Below are positions 46,249-58,690 of a DNA stretch of 64,000 nt, piece by piece. Made by a program: the position numbers and the translations under genes. The notes below the pieces were generated by a model. That model had not been told where the DNA came from. It did no database searches and saw only the letters and a program-made list of their open reading frames with translations. This DNA comes from Sistotremastrum niveocremeum HHB9708 (taxonomy: Eukaryota; Basidiomycota; Agaricomycetes; Sistotremastrales; Sistotremastraceae): NCBI GenBank assembly GCA_001630475.1, contig KV419399.1, positions 208,552-272,551 on the forward strand, read 5' to 3'. Within the stretch, counting starts at the first letter, position 1. Every line of letters begins with the position of its first letter.

Positions 46249-48396
46249 ATGAACGGCGGGTCCTCCTCGTCTGTACAGGATACGACGCCGCTAGTTAACA
46301 CATCCAACCCGAGTCACCGTCCTGGTCAAATTGCTTCGTTCGCTCGAAATGCCGTAGGCGTTCCTACGATAGTCCGTACGCCACCCTACGCCTTGCAGTA
46401 TATACCAGTGGCAGTACCTAATGCTCATGCCTATATACCGCCTGGAGTTACTCAACAAAGGACGGAATCAGAATTGTCTGACAAGATGGAGGCTCTCTTG
46501 ACGCGCTGCTTCAACAATCTAAACGAGACTCTGGGACGAAAGATCGACACGCTGGCTCAAAGGATAGAGACTATTGAGGCTTTACACGAGGCCTCAAGAG
46601 TTGCGAGAGAACATGATGTGGATCGTGACCGTGTACGGAAGATTGATATTGGTGAGTTTATGACTGGTCATCATAATCTTCCAAGTCGCTCAAGGTTATG
46701 CAGACTCCCGCCTCGGTTTGGTGGAAGCTCTACTCAAGAACGTCGCAAATGCAGCCTCTCCTCCATCACCTTCCCAATCTACGATAGTTGCCTCATCAGA
46801 AAGCCCCGCCGGCGGATTGAGTTGTGAGTCTTCATGAGCATATATTGTGGCACGGCCTCAGGCTTGGCGTATGTGTTTTGCGCGCAGATACTCCTCCGAG
46901 TCTAGATATCCCGCGTGAGCATTGGCTATTATTCTGCTTGCATATGAGCGAATCTGATGAGTATAAGCAGCTGTCGTCACCGAAGACCAAACTCCCACAC
47001 CATCTCAGTCTGCACCACAAGGCACGCTCTTGTCCACGCATATACGACCATTCTCTGAATTTCCGTTTTAGGCTTGATAACCTTTCTGCAATCTAAGCCA
47101 TGGGACGAGACCGCCGAGAGATCTGTCCTTCCCAAAATTTATGACCACATCAAGACTTACTACTCACCTGATCCGTCTCAATCTGCATCCCAAATTTCAA
47201 CTCCTGATAATCGAAATTCACTAAAGCGGAAGAGATCCGACCTAACCCAAACTGAACCTGAACCTCCCATGAGTCCTTTAACCCCTCTACCCCCAACTCC
47301 GGATCGTCCTGCCAATCCCAGAGTCATACAGCTGAATCCCGAACGTCCAACCACTCCAACGGCCGCTCGCCGCTCTCACAGAGACAGACAAGCTGCTTCG
47401 ACAGCAGCTGCCGTGGTCCCAACGCCGACCCCTTCCCCCAAGAAACCTCGGACTACTGCACCCTCTGTCTCGCATCCGAGAATTGGTGAAGTCGCGACCC
47501 GGAAACCTAAAGCGTCAAAGCCTCGCAAGCATACGAATCCTGCGGGAGCCACAAGTGCCGATCTTCTTGAGGTCGTCAAAATTCGTCAAGATCTGATAGC
47601 TAAGATCGAGAAACAAACACCCAATCTTGTTTGGCCGAAAGCTCTGCAGGAAGAAGAGACAAAGCTTGTGAGCGAATATTTGTACCCCTTCAACTCTTTT
47701 TACTGATTGTCCTACGTCAGTTGATCAATTGCGACGTGTAAGTTCTCCTCCAGTGGTCTAGCATAGTCCGAATCTTGACTGATTGCCTCGCAGTTGCCAA
47801 TTCTGGTATCATTTCGGATGTGTAGGTTTAGATGGAAGACTGGATCGAAATGGTGAAGACTTCGTATGTCCTCCATGTTCGAAGAACATGTTAGTTCTTC
47901 ACGTTCCAGATTGTCCTTTTTTCTGAGTCTAACCCACTGTGTCCAGATATATGGGTGATGCTCCATGTCTTCGAACGTGCCGTCAGCAACTGATAGAGGC
48001 TATCTACAGACACTCGTATCCGAGTCAAGAACACGCACAAGATAGTGAAGTGCATGATGCCCAGTTGCACAAATATCACAACAGAGGAAGAGTTCTTCAT
48101 CGAGAAAGTGATCGCTATGAAAGTAGTGAGTTCGCAAGGGGAAATTGCGAAGCATCCTTGGCTCGTGAAGTGGCAAAGGTGCGTGACCCGAATCCTCATC
48201 TACGAACTCCCTTGAAGATATGGATGTCAGTTACGGGCTGGAGGAGGCTACGTGGGAGCCCTCATCAAATATTCACGACGATTACATAAACGCATTCCAA
48301 GACGAAGTCAAGCTATCAGGAGTACAGGTCGACGGGTTCAATGTTATCTTTCTCCCTGAAGCTCGTAGACTCTTCAAAAACAGTCCCAACGGTTGA
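46249..48396 (+). CDS. PHD-like finger plus chromodomain protein
   Basis: The N-terminal ~190 residues are disordered with a coiled coil (MEALLTRCFNNLNETLGRKI). A long low-complexity Pro/Thr/Ser and Lys/Arg region follows. A conserved module starts at IRQDLIAKIEKQTPNLVWP (near 47590). A 17-nt microexon at 47721-47737 (LINCDV) leads into CQFWYHFGCVGLDGRLDR and EDFVCPPCSKN, the second half of a PHD finger (CxxC...HxxC...CxxC); the first Cys pair is not evident. After further exons KCMMPSC precedes a chromodomain: EEEFFIEKVIAMK, WLVKWQSYGLEEATWEPSSN. Chromodomains bind methylated histone lysines, so a chromatin reader is likely. It ends FLPEARRLFKNSPNG at 48394-48396. The same module is found fused to a kinase at 58691-60790. 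Exon ends around 47890-48030 are uncertain. Confidence 0.75.
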
Positions 48397-48975
48397 GCCG
48401 TGGCGAATGTCCCCTTTGTGTCCCGTTCCGTTTTTACCCCACCTTCTTGTCACGTTGCGCTTTCATTTTATGTATCGCTTTCCTCATTCTCGATGCTTTC
48501 CTTGATCTCCCTCGATGCCGCACTTACATTACTCACGATTCGGAGGCATATGTTGGAACCTGTTCGTATATTCAAACATGTATCATAGTGATCGTTCGAA
48601 TTTTCTCCATCTGTGGACCGCGAAAGAGTTATATTACATCGTCAGGTGAATCGATTGATTACAGAGTGGAGTACTAAAGCAACCCGGTGGCGTGCGACAT
48701 GTCCGTTTTCCAAAAATATAAAGAAAGTCCAGCGGAGAGGGAGGAAAGAAGGCCTCAAAATTGAATCTAAATAAAGATGGGAAAAGAAAGGACATGAAAA
48801 GGGTCATTATTGGCAATCCGATTGTCCGCGGGGGAGAGAAAGAGAGGAAGGATGAGTGGTTGCGAAAGGACAAATGCAATGAGTGACGAGTATGTACAAA
48901 TGATTTCGTTAAGGAAAACATGTTGCATGGTTATGCGAGACGGGGCAGCAGACGCGAGAAGATGTGGTTTCTCGA

Positions 48976-50503
48976 TTATTTTCGTAGATTGTTATAAGCG
49001 GGCGGTAATTCGACCGTCTCTGCTTCTTCTTCCGCAGCAGCACCAGCCGAGGGCCCAGCGTCGTCGTGCTGGATGATATTGATTGGTCGAAGCTGCGGCG
49101 GACCAGCGGGAGTTTTTCTTGAACTGGAAGAAATCGGTCCTTCGGTGCTGACTCGCCCCTGACTGCCAAGCGAAATACCGGACTCCCGACGACTATGGGC
49201 TCCAAGGAACTCGGGACCCCCGACGTTCTCTGTACCGCGCGCTGAGGATATTTCGGACATGGCGGGAACGCTGGGGTCTGGGACACGGAAAGGTTCGGGG
49301 AGGTAAAACTCAGGAGGTTCACGATTGCCGTTCTCATCGTCTCCTGCTTCGCGGGGATCAAGGAGGTCCACAGGATCCTTTTTGGCCTGCTTATGACGGC
49401 GACGGCGAATAAAGAAGAGTACGAGGAGGCCTAGCATGATAAGTCCGGCGACGCCACCCACAACGCCACCTTGATGTCCGCTCATGTGAGTAATAGCGCT
49501 ACGACGAGTCGAGAAGTTATAGCTTACCGGCGATAGCACCCGCGTTCGATTTATGTGAGGATCCTGAACCTGGAGAACCCGGAGACGAAGTCCCGCTAGG
49601 GGAGGTTGAGTCACCTGCCGAGTTCGTAGGGTACGTTCCACCGGCTGGCGATCCCGGCGTTGAGGACGGCGAGCTGCTATCCACACAACTGGTGGTGCCG
49701 TTGCCAGGTTGCAGAATCTCAGTACCGCTGCCGCCTGTCCCTACGCCTCGGCTATCTCCCGCAACTATCGTGAGCTGCACGCCGGGGAGGACATTCGGAG
49801 TCCAGGTGACTGCTGTCTTGCCTGTTTGAGCCGGATCTGTGGTGGTATCGCTTACAGGAACCCTAAAACTATTTCCGCCTGGGATGACGCCGTAAAAATT
49901 GACATCACTATCAAAGGGTGCGCGATTAGAATAGAAAACGCGGTCTAGGGATGAGATACGCACCCTTGAACCGTCGAGGGGTCCCATAGGAAAAAACCTG
50001 ACTGACAGGTGGTGAGGGAGCCAAGTGGATCCTGTGAGAACGTCCATAGTGGAGAGACTTGCTGGGTTGGTAGACAGCTGTTGGTGCCGCTGCCTTGCAC
50101 GTCGACGCTGACAGTTGTGCCTCCTGAACCGAAATTGGACCCATTTTTGTCGCTGACCTGGTACCAACGTTGAACTTCGGCGCGATACGGAGGTAAGAAT
50201 GATCCAGAAACTCACGACGGCGACAAATTGTGAAAATTGAGGATAAGGTAGCGTGAAGCTCAATGAAGAGCTGTCGTTGAATTGGACATCCATGATTTTT
50301 CGAACCTCTATTCCTAATGGACTGCCTCCTTGAGGGATGATTGTCAGGCGATATGGCGCGGTTCCATCTGACCCGACGATGGAAATATTAAGAGGGCCGC
50401 ATTGGGAGGGAGTGTTGTCAATGGTGAACGAGTAGGACAGTGCTAGTGAGGGCCATAGAATTAAGGATGATAAGACACCAAGATGTTGGTGAGCAAAGAG
50501 CAT
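48976..50503 (-). CDS. Mucin-like single-pass membrane protein with C-terminal PPxY
   Basis: The ATG at 50503 opens a signal peptide (MLFAHQHLGVLSSLILWPSL). A conserved extracellular domain follows: CGPLNISIVGSDGTAPYRLT, then a region with repeated beta-like blocks (TGKTAVTWTPNVLPGVQLTI). A Ser/Pro/Gly/Thr-rich stalk (49560-49680) precedes the membrane helix GGVVGGVAGLIMLGLLVLFF. A stop-transfer RRRRHKQAKK and a cytosolic tail of about 150 residues end VELPPAYNNLRK. PPAY is a PPxY motif, the usual docking site for WW domains of Rsp5/Nedd4 ubiquitin ligases, suggesting controlled endocytosis. The layout is common in Agaricomycete proteins of unknown function, perhaps cell-wall sensors. Introns lie near 49945-50000 and 50160-50215. 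Confidence 0.75.
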
Positions 50504-53500
50504 CTCTAGGTCGTGGTTAAGCAGAGAATGGTGTGGTGGCTATGACGAACCGTCTATGATTTGCCGGCCCCGGCCGAATTTCCTGATTGGTCGTTCGTCT
50601 TGCTGACTAATTCAAGTCGCGACATCGTCTTTTCCTGGACCTGCTGTGTTTGCCTAGGCCCTAGACTGTCATCTGTGCAGAGGCAGAGCGTGCAAAAGTT
50701 CGAAGAGCATAATCACAAGTTTGTCATCCTAAATCTTTGGCCTGTCCTTTTTTTGCTCTTTTGATGTTGGTAAATAAAAAGGCTCTCCGCGGAGCCTCCA
50801 ACTCAGTTGACAACACAGGAAATCAACCTTCTCTGTGTTCGCAACAGGCTTCAGAATAAATCAGGCCGAGCTATGCCATGCGCTGGTATTCAGAAGCGTC
50901 GCCTTTTCCAGAATTCGGCGGTTGATTTCAATGATTCGTTCATTTTCATCGCGACGCTTTCGCTGTGCCACCTCTTTCGCCATGAGAAGGCAAGCATCGT
51001 TGCCCTGCTTCATAAAGTATGATTTTATTTTCTAGCAATCCTCTCAGTATCCTGATTTTCCGTGCTACAGCAGAATCGTTTTCTTGATCACAGGGATACA
51101 ACCATCTGTCCAAGCCGAAGTCCAAGGACCAATATGCTGCCCTGCGCATGGCATCAATCGGCCAAATCGCAGTGAGATGCTTCACTTATCGCCGACAAAA
51201 AGGTATTGTGAAGGTCCAGGTCCAGGATCAACAACTGGGCAATTTCAACAATGCGATCGAATACTTCCGATATATATGCACACCGCGCGCTGTCATACTC
51301 TTTCGGAAAAGGGGCGCCAACCATCGAGCTCACCCGAATGCTTTCCGTGATATCAGTGCTACTCGCTTTTGAGAATCTGATACGACACGTCACATCTCAG
51401 GAGTCAGCATCTTCTTCGCGACCCTGAAATGCGCCATCATTGATACTTGCGTTGGACGTTTCATTTAGACTTTGGTCATGATGCCCCTTCATAGCGATAG
51501 CGGATCTCCGGGTAGGTGTCTTTTGACCCTTGGAAAACCAATGAGGCACCGACGACTCAGTGTCTTTGAATACTGATTATATTATCCGAGTCTTCGTGGA
51601 CCTCAAACGTAGGAACATTGTGGTGGCTCTACTAAGCGCCATATGATTCCTATCTTTTTAGGGCGTATCGAATTGTTGGTGTGGCACACCGACAACCACT
51701 CTCATACCGATGCACGGAATGTGTTGCCTCCCGAACACGAATCTGACATTAGCAGAGCTGAGGCCGCAGAGCTCCCGGAACAACCCACCCAAGCTCCCAT
51801 CTATCACTCAAACGCGCGGTTCTATTCGGCCAAATCCACATTAATGCCACCCTCTCACATATTTGGTGGTGGTTTCGTTGAAAATGCAGGTAAATAATAT
51901 GAGTTCTTCGGTCGGAGACCAAACAGTGATGATTGCTTCAGACTTGGTGCTTCTAACATACACACCCTCGGGGGCAGCGAATGATCTAATGACACCTGGA
52001 ATTAAGGTGGCGTGAGACTCACGAGCACTTCGTTTAGGCATTATAGCAATGGAGTCAGTCTCCTATCTATCTGCCAAAATATCTCCATGATCACAAATAA
52101 ACTCAAGCTCCTTCCAGTGAATTCGGTGTCATACCTCGGAGAAGACTTGGTAGGAGCAGGGCGCACCAATTCGGGCGTCTTTAAGGTTAGGTGAAAACAC
52201 GCGTTCCGCTGATTTCCATACCTAGCTTTGTTTCGTCATCCTAATTGAGTTGTCAAGCAAGACGCCGATTTCCATCTGGCCTAGGCGATTCAGGCTCGTG
52301 CGCATTTTGAGTGACGCTACTCAACTGTGAAAATTCAGCGAAGTACTGAACGTATTCGTCTTCTGTTCCTCTATGAAGCACATCTTCCCTAACTCGAGGA
52401 GGCCAATGCACATGGTCTCAATGCACCGAGTCGGATTGTAACATCCTTGACTGGTGTCCCTGCTGACAACAAGGTCCACTTCATTCAATTTACTTTCAGG
52501 GCACGGCTTCCTGAGATCCGTACCTTTGGCGTTGCTGTAACAGACTGGTCCCAGGCTATCGCATCGCAAGAAGAGTTTCCTGAGACCTGAGGCCTGAGAT
52601 ACCGATCTAACCGCGCTCCCCTGTCCTCGACTTGGGTATACTGTGGACTGGCTTCCACCGTATCATCAAACGCGCCTGGCAAATCGATCCTTTTTTCTCC
52701 CAGCCCTGTTACCTATGCTGCAGTGTCGGAAGACGAAATGATAATTTCCTACCGAGTTCCGAATGAAGTTGCTATGTTGGGCCCTTCTGGGAGTCTTAGC
52801 CTCTCTGGTCGATCGGCTATCTTTACTTCATATATTTATGTAAAACAGTCACTTACTTCGTGACACCGGCTATGACGGTTGTTTAGGGTACTACTAGGGC
52901 GCGATCAGTGGCCCATCTACGCCATCTCAACATAGCTTCAGCTACCAGGCTCCAGGCGGTTCCCATTCCATTTTGTTACTCGGGAGTCCGGGACTGAACA
53001 CTAAGATCGAAGTGCGCCACTATGGTCAGTTAACATCATGCGACCATCAAACGTAAACCTTTGAATGTACTAGGAACAAATGACAGGCTGTTGCGCACTC
53101 CTATGTTTGTCTGGTGGATCTTCATCAAGATTCACTGGTATTCGCAATCTGCCAACAAAGTCTTCCGAGATCGATCGCCCTTCCGCATCATCGAAGGCCC
53201 GCACAAATAGGAACTCAGTGCCTCGTGTCAAACCTGAAGGCTTCGATCACTGGTGGCATACCCTTCCGTCACGAGAAACATCCTGTCGAGCTGCTGCCAG
53301 ATAGACGATGCCTGCTACCAGTAGCGCGCCGTATCCATCGCATTGCAATTGATCCACCGGGTTTCCGACGGGTTGGGAGGTGCGAAACCCGACCAAGAAA
53401 CACGGTACATCACTCCCAAGCCATGCGCTCATTATGGTCCCACCGATGTGGCGGTGACTTGAAGTTGGATCCCGTAAAGCTATAGCTGTCTAGCTCTATT

Positions 53501-54036
53501 ACTTACTCCGGTCCCTCCCGGTGATAATATAGCCGATTAACAGGTCGAGCGTTCGAAATACACCAGGATCTATTGATGCAAATAATTGATGCAGAATAAA
53601 ATTTACATCTGACAGGAATGGAGATTAGCTTGCACTCGATAGAACCAAGAAGTCAATCTCCGAACTTCTGGCACCAGTCTCGCTTGATGCGACGTCTCAT
53701 ATCTGCCTCTCAAAACTCCGTGATAAATGGGTTTGGCGAGAGGACAGAATGCTACGCGCAATTGTCGAGGTTTGAATGGACGAGCGCCTTCATGTGAACG
53801 ACCCCCGATGAGGGTGGGTGAAAGATCTTTCAAGATGCATCAGGATGATGTCCGCTAGTTGAATGCACAAAGATCAATGACCATCGCGAGATGAGTAGAG
53901 GGAATACCCCGTAGATCATGTTTTAATCAAGCGGAATCGCTTGGACTACAACGCTCGGGACTACAACATTTCACAGCTGTGAGCTGTCAGCGACGGGGCT
54001 TGCGTCCTGAAGAAGTCCCGATAACACGCCTGTGAA
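50504..54036. other. Gene-poor 3.5-kb stretch
   Basis: A plus-strand frame near 51148-51372 (QVQDQQLGNFNNAIEYFRYI) may be a fragment of something but has no recognisable domain. A possible signal-peptide start (MKLLCWALLGVLASLVDRLS) at 52763 is followed by stops within 30 codons and only broken similarity-free frames, so it may be a decayed secreted-protein gene. No repeats or element ends were seen. Confidence 0.4.
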
Positions 54037-56286
54037 TTAAACTGCATCATCCGGTGGACTAAGGCGAGGACTGAGGCGGGGAGAAGTGATATGGCGAGGT
54101 AGTGATATGGTAGCAGCCCGTCTTCTTCGTCGTCTGAATACGCGCCAAGGCGTTGAGATGAAGTCTCGTACGGCGCCTATCGCCATGTCCAACTCGAAAT
54201 CGCTGAGATACTTGAGCTTGCCGAAGAACTGCAGGATGGCGTAGATCGATACGCAGACGGCGATTTCCAAGCACCAGATGATGAGTTGGGTGATAACGGA
54301 GGAGAAGCGAAGGGATACGAGGAACACACAGGCAGCCACGGAGATAAGCGCCCACATGAAGGAGGCCCATGGCATCGCGAATATGATGGCCAAGGGTTGG
54401 AATCCTAACGAATCATGGAAAGCGTGCCTGAAATACTGCGCCTGGACCTCGGTTATCAGAAAAGTACCGAATGCCTAAATGGACTACTTACCGCGTCATA
54501 AGCATGAGAACTCTTTTGGAACTTGTGGATGTGAATAAGTACGACACTGGAGGCGAGACTTGCGAATGAGAATAATACAGCAGCGATCATAGTCATTTGT
54601 TCTAAGTTCGTGAGGAATGAGGAGAGGGATGAAGTCCATAGAATAAGTATTGACAATGAAGTGAGTGCAGTTCTGTGAAATGGTCAGCTCTAGTTTGAAG
54701 GAAAAACCCAAGGCTTCACATTAATAATACAGCGGCCTGGCACGAAACGATTAAAAAAGGAAGGGAATTCAAATGGAAACAGACGCACCCAGGATGCGAG
54801 ATTTTTCCACTCCTGCAACATATCCGTGATAAACTTTCTCCACGGTGAAGAATACGTGATTTCATCAACCCAAAGATCTCTCAGCGTCTGCAGGTATTGC
54901 GCGGGTGTGTCGAAGAACATGGTAAAGATAACCCGAATGTACCACGGGTTTTGTATATCGGGGTCCGGAAGCAACTGCTGAGTTCTTGACAATCGAGCCA
55001 GGGGCTCTCCATGCAGGTTCAGAAAGTAATTCGAGACTTCTCAGGATGAGAAACCGCATTTCGGGAAACAAAATGGTTACTGACGGAGTTCGGACCATAG
55101 GCGCGCTGTGGTGTCGATGAGATCGACTGGATGGGGCATCATGCAACCGATCAACTCACCAATGACACAATTTTTGTAACCCTTCGCCCTCGGTGAGTCT
55201 ACCCAAAGACATTGAATTGGTTGAGTCAGCAAGGCGTCGTATGGCGTACCGTAACTTGTCTGAAACAGCTTAATAAATGTCTGACACTCGTCGGCGGTGT
55301 ACGGAAAGGTAGTTAAATTTGATGTCATAAAATCTGATGCCAAGATTAGTCTATAGGCAGAACATGACACGTGCAGCTCACCGATGCACCCGTGGGTCAG
55401 TGAAGCCACTAACTCTTCTTCGACAGAGGGGGGAAGCGAGATATGCATCGGGAAATATTCCACGTGATTCCAATAATGTTGCTGCAGAACATTTTCTTTG
55501 TAACACATACAGCAGTTAGTAGCGCATCAGAATATAACATAACACGAGCTCACTGAGGTGTCCTGTTGACGTTACTGGTGGTATATCAAGCTCTTCGGTG
55601 TTTGTGTCATCAATCCAGAATTCCACCCGATGAACGTGATCGACAAAATAATAACGACACGACAGCCCGTCTTCATCAAGCTCCAGCATGAGCTCCGTCG
55701 ATTCCTGAAGCTCGATCCCGTGGGCCGCGACGAGTGAGTGCACTTGATTGGCCCAAAACGTGATGCTGCCAACATGCGCAGGAATTCGTAAATTCGCCTC
55801 GGTGACTATCCTAGCCTCTGGATGGTAGAAGTACGTCTGCCCTGAAACAATTTCAGCGCCGGCATCACGAGGCATTGACGTAAGACGGGAACCTTCGGGG
55901 TGGACGAATTCCAACCAACCTTCAGGTGGTGGTGGTATGCTGGCAGGATGGATAAGAAAACAGAAGCAAGTGAATGAGCTAGGCACATACTCGGAGTCGG
56001 ATATTGCAAAGAGACCAATGGAAATGGGTCGATGTTCCGGAAGTGCCCTTTAACCGCGTGAGCCCTAAATATGACGATTGCAAGAGCAGAAGAGGGCGCA
56101 CTCGAGCAATCCTTTCTGATAACGTCTCGACTGAACCGCGGTCGTCCTTCGCAGCGACTCGCTCTCCGAATACGGTGGTGGGCCAGGTGGCGGTGGGTCA
56201 TCCATTGTGCCATAGTCGAGCTGCGGGTCTGGCGGAGGAGCCAACTCTTGGTCCAGCAAATGGTCCCGCTCAGAGGTACTAGCCAT
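54037..56286 (-). CDS. WW-like domain membrane protein (Agaricomycete family)
   Basis: The ATG at 56286 opens MASTSERDHLLDQELAPPPD, followed by a proline-rich segment with PPPYSESES. After a short intron comes a WW-like block: PPPEGWLEFVHPEGS, QTYFYHPEARIVTEANLR. Only the first Trp of a classical WW domain is present. The central part has RYYFVDHVHRVEFWIDDTN, EEQYWNHVEYFP-like QHYWNHVEYFPMHI and LPPSVEEELVASLTHGCIGE. The C-terminal region has hydrophobic helices, including MWALISVAACVFLVSLRFS and LIIWCLEIAVCVSIYAILQF, and ends with an Arg-rich tail (FRRRRRRAATISLPR). This layout is a large Agaricomycete-specific family of unknown function. Exon joins are partly inferred. It lies 3.5 kb from the PPxY membrane protein. 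Confidence 0.65.
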
Positions 56287-58690
56287 TCGCCACACGAGTA
56301 GATGGGGCAGCGATTATACCAAGAGTCTCGATGCTCGTTGCGAGCTTTTGAAGGGCAGGTAGCGTAACTTCGGGCATAAGCATAACAACATCAGAAAGTC
56401 TGGCATTGGGCGCTTAGAATATCTTGACCTCATTTTCCCAGGACAAATATGTTTCAATATTGAAGCACTTGAAATTTCGAGGACATGGAGTTGATCACCT
56501 AGACTCTCCTGAAGCATTTGCATACCCGTCGGCGAAATCAAAACGCTCTTGTCTCAGTCCCAGTATTCATACCCATTACTTCCATCATTGGATGACCCTG
56601 CTAATTCAATGTGATCATGATCATATCTATCTCAATTAAGACACTGGAGGATCCAACAAGGCGGCATCGCGCCCACAGGCGGTGTGGACGCAACTACATT
56701 CTAATCAACGAATATGATGCTAATCCAGTTATTTTCTTCGTGCCGGCCTCTAATTCCGCTGAATGAACTCTGGCGAAAGTGCGACACGGATTATTATTGC
56801 ATGACAGGGAATATGATTGATGGCCGGTGTCGCAAGGGCGCTTTGTTCACATGGTCTCTTTCTGGTCCTGCATCCTGTAGACAGACCGTAGCGTACCGTG
56901 GCTCCGACTTCCAGATAACGATCGCACGGGCCTCTCCGACGTCTCGTAACCTTAAAGCATGAATCGGTTACAGCACTCTGACGACGAGGCTGTGCTGTTC
57001 TTGCCCGGCGTATCACGACGTCGAGCAAGCCGGAGCCGCTATAGCACTAGTAAATCTAGTCTCAGTAGTAGATCGACAGTAGTTCAATGACATAGCCGGA
57101 TGAGCCCATAGTGCAAAAAGTCCTGGGACCACCATACCGATTTCAGTCGCCAGCTCGCGAGGTGAGATAAACCCTGCAATTCCAGAGCCAATTTAGTTCT
57201 CGATGATGTGATACTCTTGTCAATATTTCAATCCCCGAGCTCGGGCTGACAGATTTAACCTCCTGCATTCATCAGGAGAAGAAACTCCCTGGAACTTCCG
57301 AGAGCGCTGCCGTTGGGAACTTTCGGCCCTCCATCCGGGTCCATACTTCTCCAGGAACCCCTTTCGGATGGGAGCCAAGTTCAAACTTGTTTCCACGCTC
57401 TCGTTCATCATTGCCGGATATCCTGGAAGCGCACTACATAGGCAAGAGTCAGCCAGGGTCGCCCTCGAGGTAGGGGTACGAGGGGTGCATAGCAGCCTTA
57501 ATTCCCGAAGCCGAAAGAAGCTAGATCTGAGCGCGAAGGGATGAGATAGCCTATACCGCCGACAAGGGAGAACGACACACTAAAAAGACATGTGAACTCG
57601 CAGTGCGTTCCAGAGTGGAGTTTTGACAGATGATGGCGATAACGTCTCTGGGAAAAGACAAATGAACCCGAGACGGACGTGCTATCGGATAATCTCATTT
57701 AGTTTGCATAATCAAAGTCAAAGGGACAGCTGTCCTACCTTTGCCGATATTAGATCTCGAGGTGGCATCATGGGAATGAAGAGCTTAAATGTATCAATCA
57801 CGAGACAAACTCACCGTTCCAACGCCCTCGATCGCGAGCACACTCGGAAAAGGCATGTCCGACGAAATGGATGGCCTACCTTGCTCCGAGGAAGAGATGC
57901 ATTTCTGACTTCGCTGACATGAGCTTTGTCGCGATCACAACTTTCACATGTCGTAGGACTACTAACATGTTTTTTAGGATACCGGAGTTGGCTCGAAGGT
58001 TTCACAAGAGGTAAAATGCGACGCATTCGACGGGTGTGTGGAGCAGAGGCGCCTTTCCAGACGCTGGAGACATTACACACTATAGCGCAAGAAGAGCATG
58101 TCTTCTACGAGCGTGGCTTGCTCAGATGCGGTGGCCGTTCATCCGAGTCGTACGTTCCAGAAAGAATCCAGGACAGTCTTCTTGGTATGAAATTCATGGC
58201 GCCATTATGACCAAGGGCGAAGGAAGGCAAGCCCATTGTCTTTCTGTGAATACAAGCGCGGTCCGTAAGATCAGGTAAGACCTTGTTTCAGCTCCTCCAC
58301 CTGGCTTGGCTCAAGCAAAGCTCACAAGCTTCTCTGACGAATCGGATGACAAACTGGGGGCTTCAATGCGAGTACAACTCACCCATCTCTTTTGTAAAGA
58401 AAAATGTGGGGTTAAGGGAAGGTGATGGACAAGAGAAGAGGCTTCCGCCTGGACAAACAACAGCTTGAAAAGAAGGAAGTGTGCATTACGTAATCTTTGG
58501 TTCTGGATTCGAGAACACGGTCCGATTCTCAACGAAATCTCAAGCAAGGCATATAGCTTGATAAATGGTATGAAATACAGCAAAAATTACCTATATCAGG
58601 ACTGCAAAAGTTCTGAAAGTTCAACATGCAAGGCGTTCGTGGCTCCTACTGGCATTTCATATGGAGCTTCAAGGTCTATTCCTCAAGCGT
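56287..58690. other. Gene-poor stretch with possible F-box/LRR remnant
   Basis: A minus-strand frame at 56314-56541 reads MQMLQESLGDQLHVLEISSA, then LLCLCPKLRYLPF, which resembles leucine-rich repeats of the F-box families abundant in these fungi, but it is short and isolated. A plus-strand frame at 57926-58210 is intron-like at its start and has no known domain. No element ends were seen. Confidence 0.35.

Noticed and set aside
52763-52850. Signal-peptide-like start MKLLCWALLGVLASLVDRLS
   Set aside because: The frame stops within 30 codons and no convincing downstream exon could be joined.
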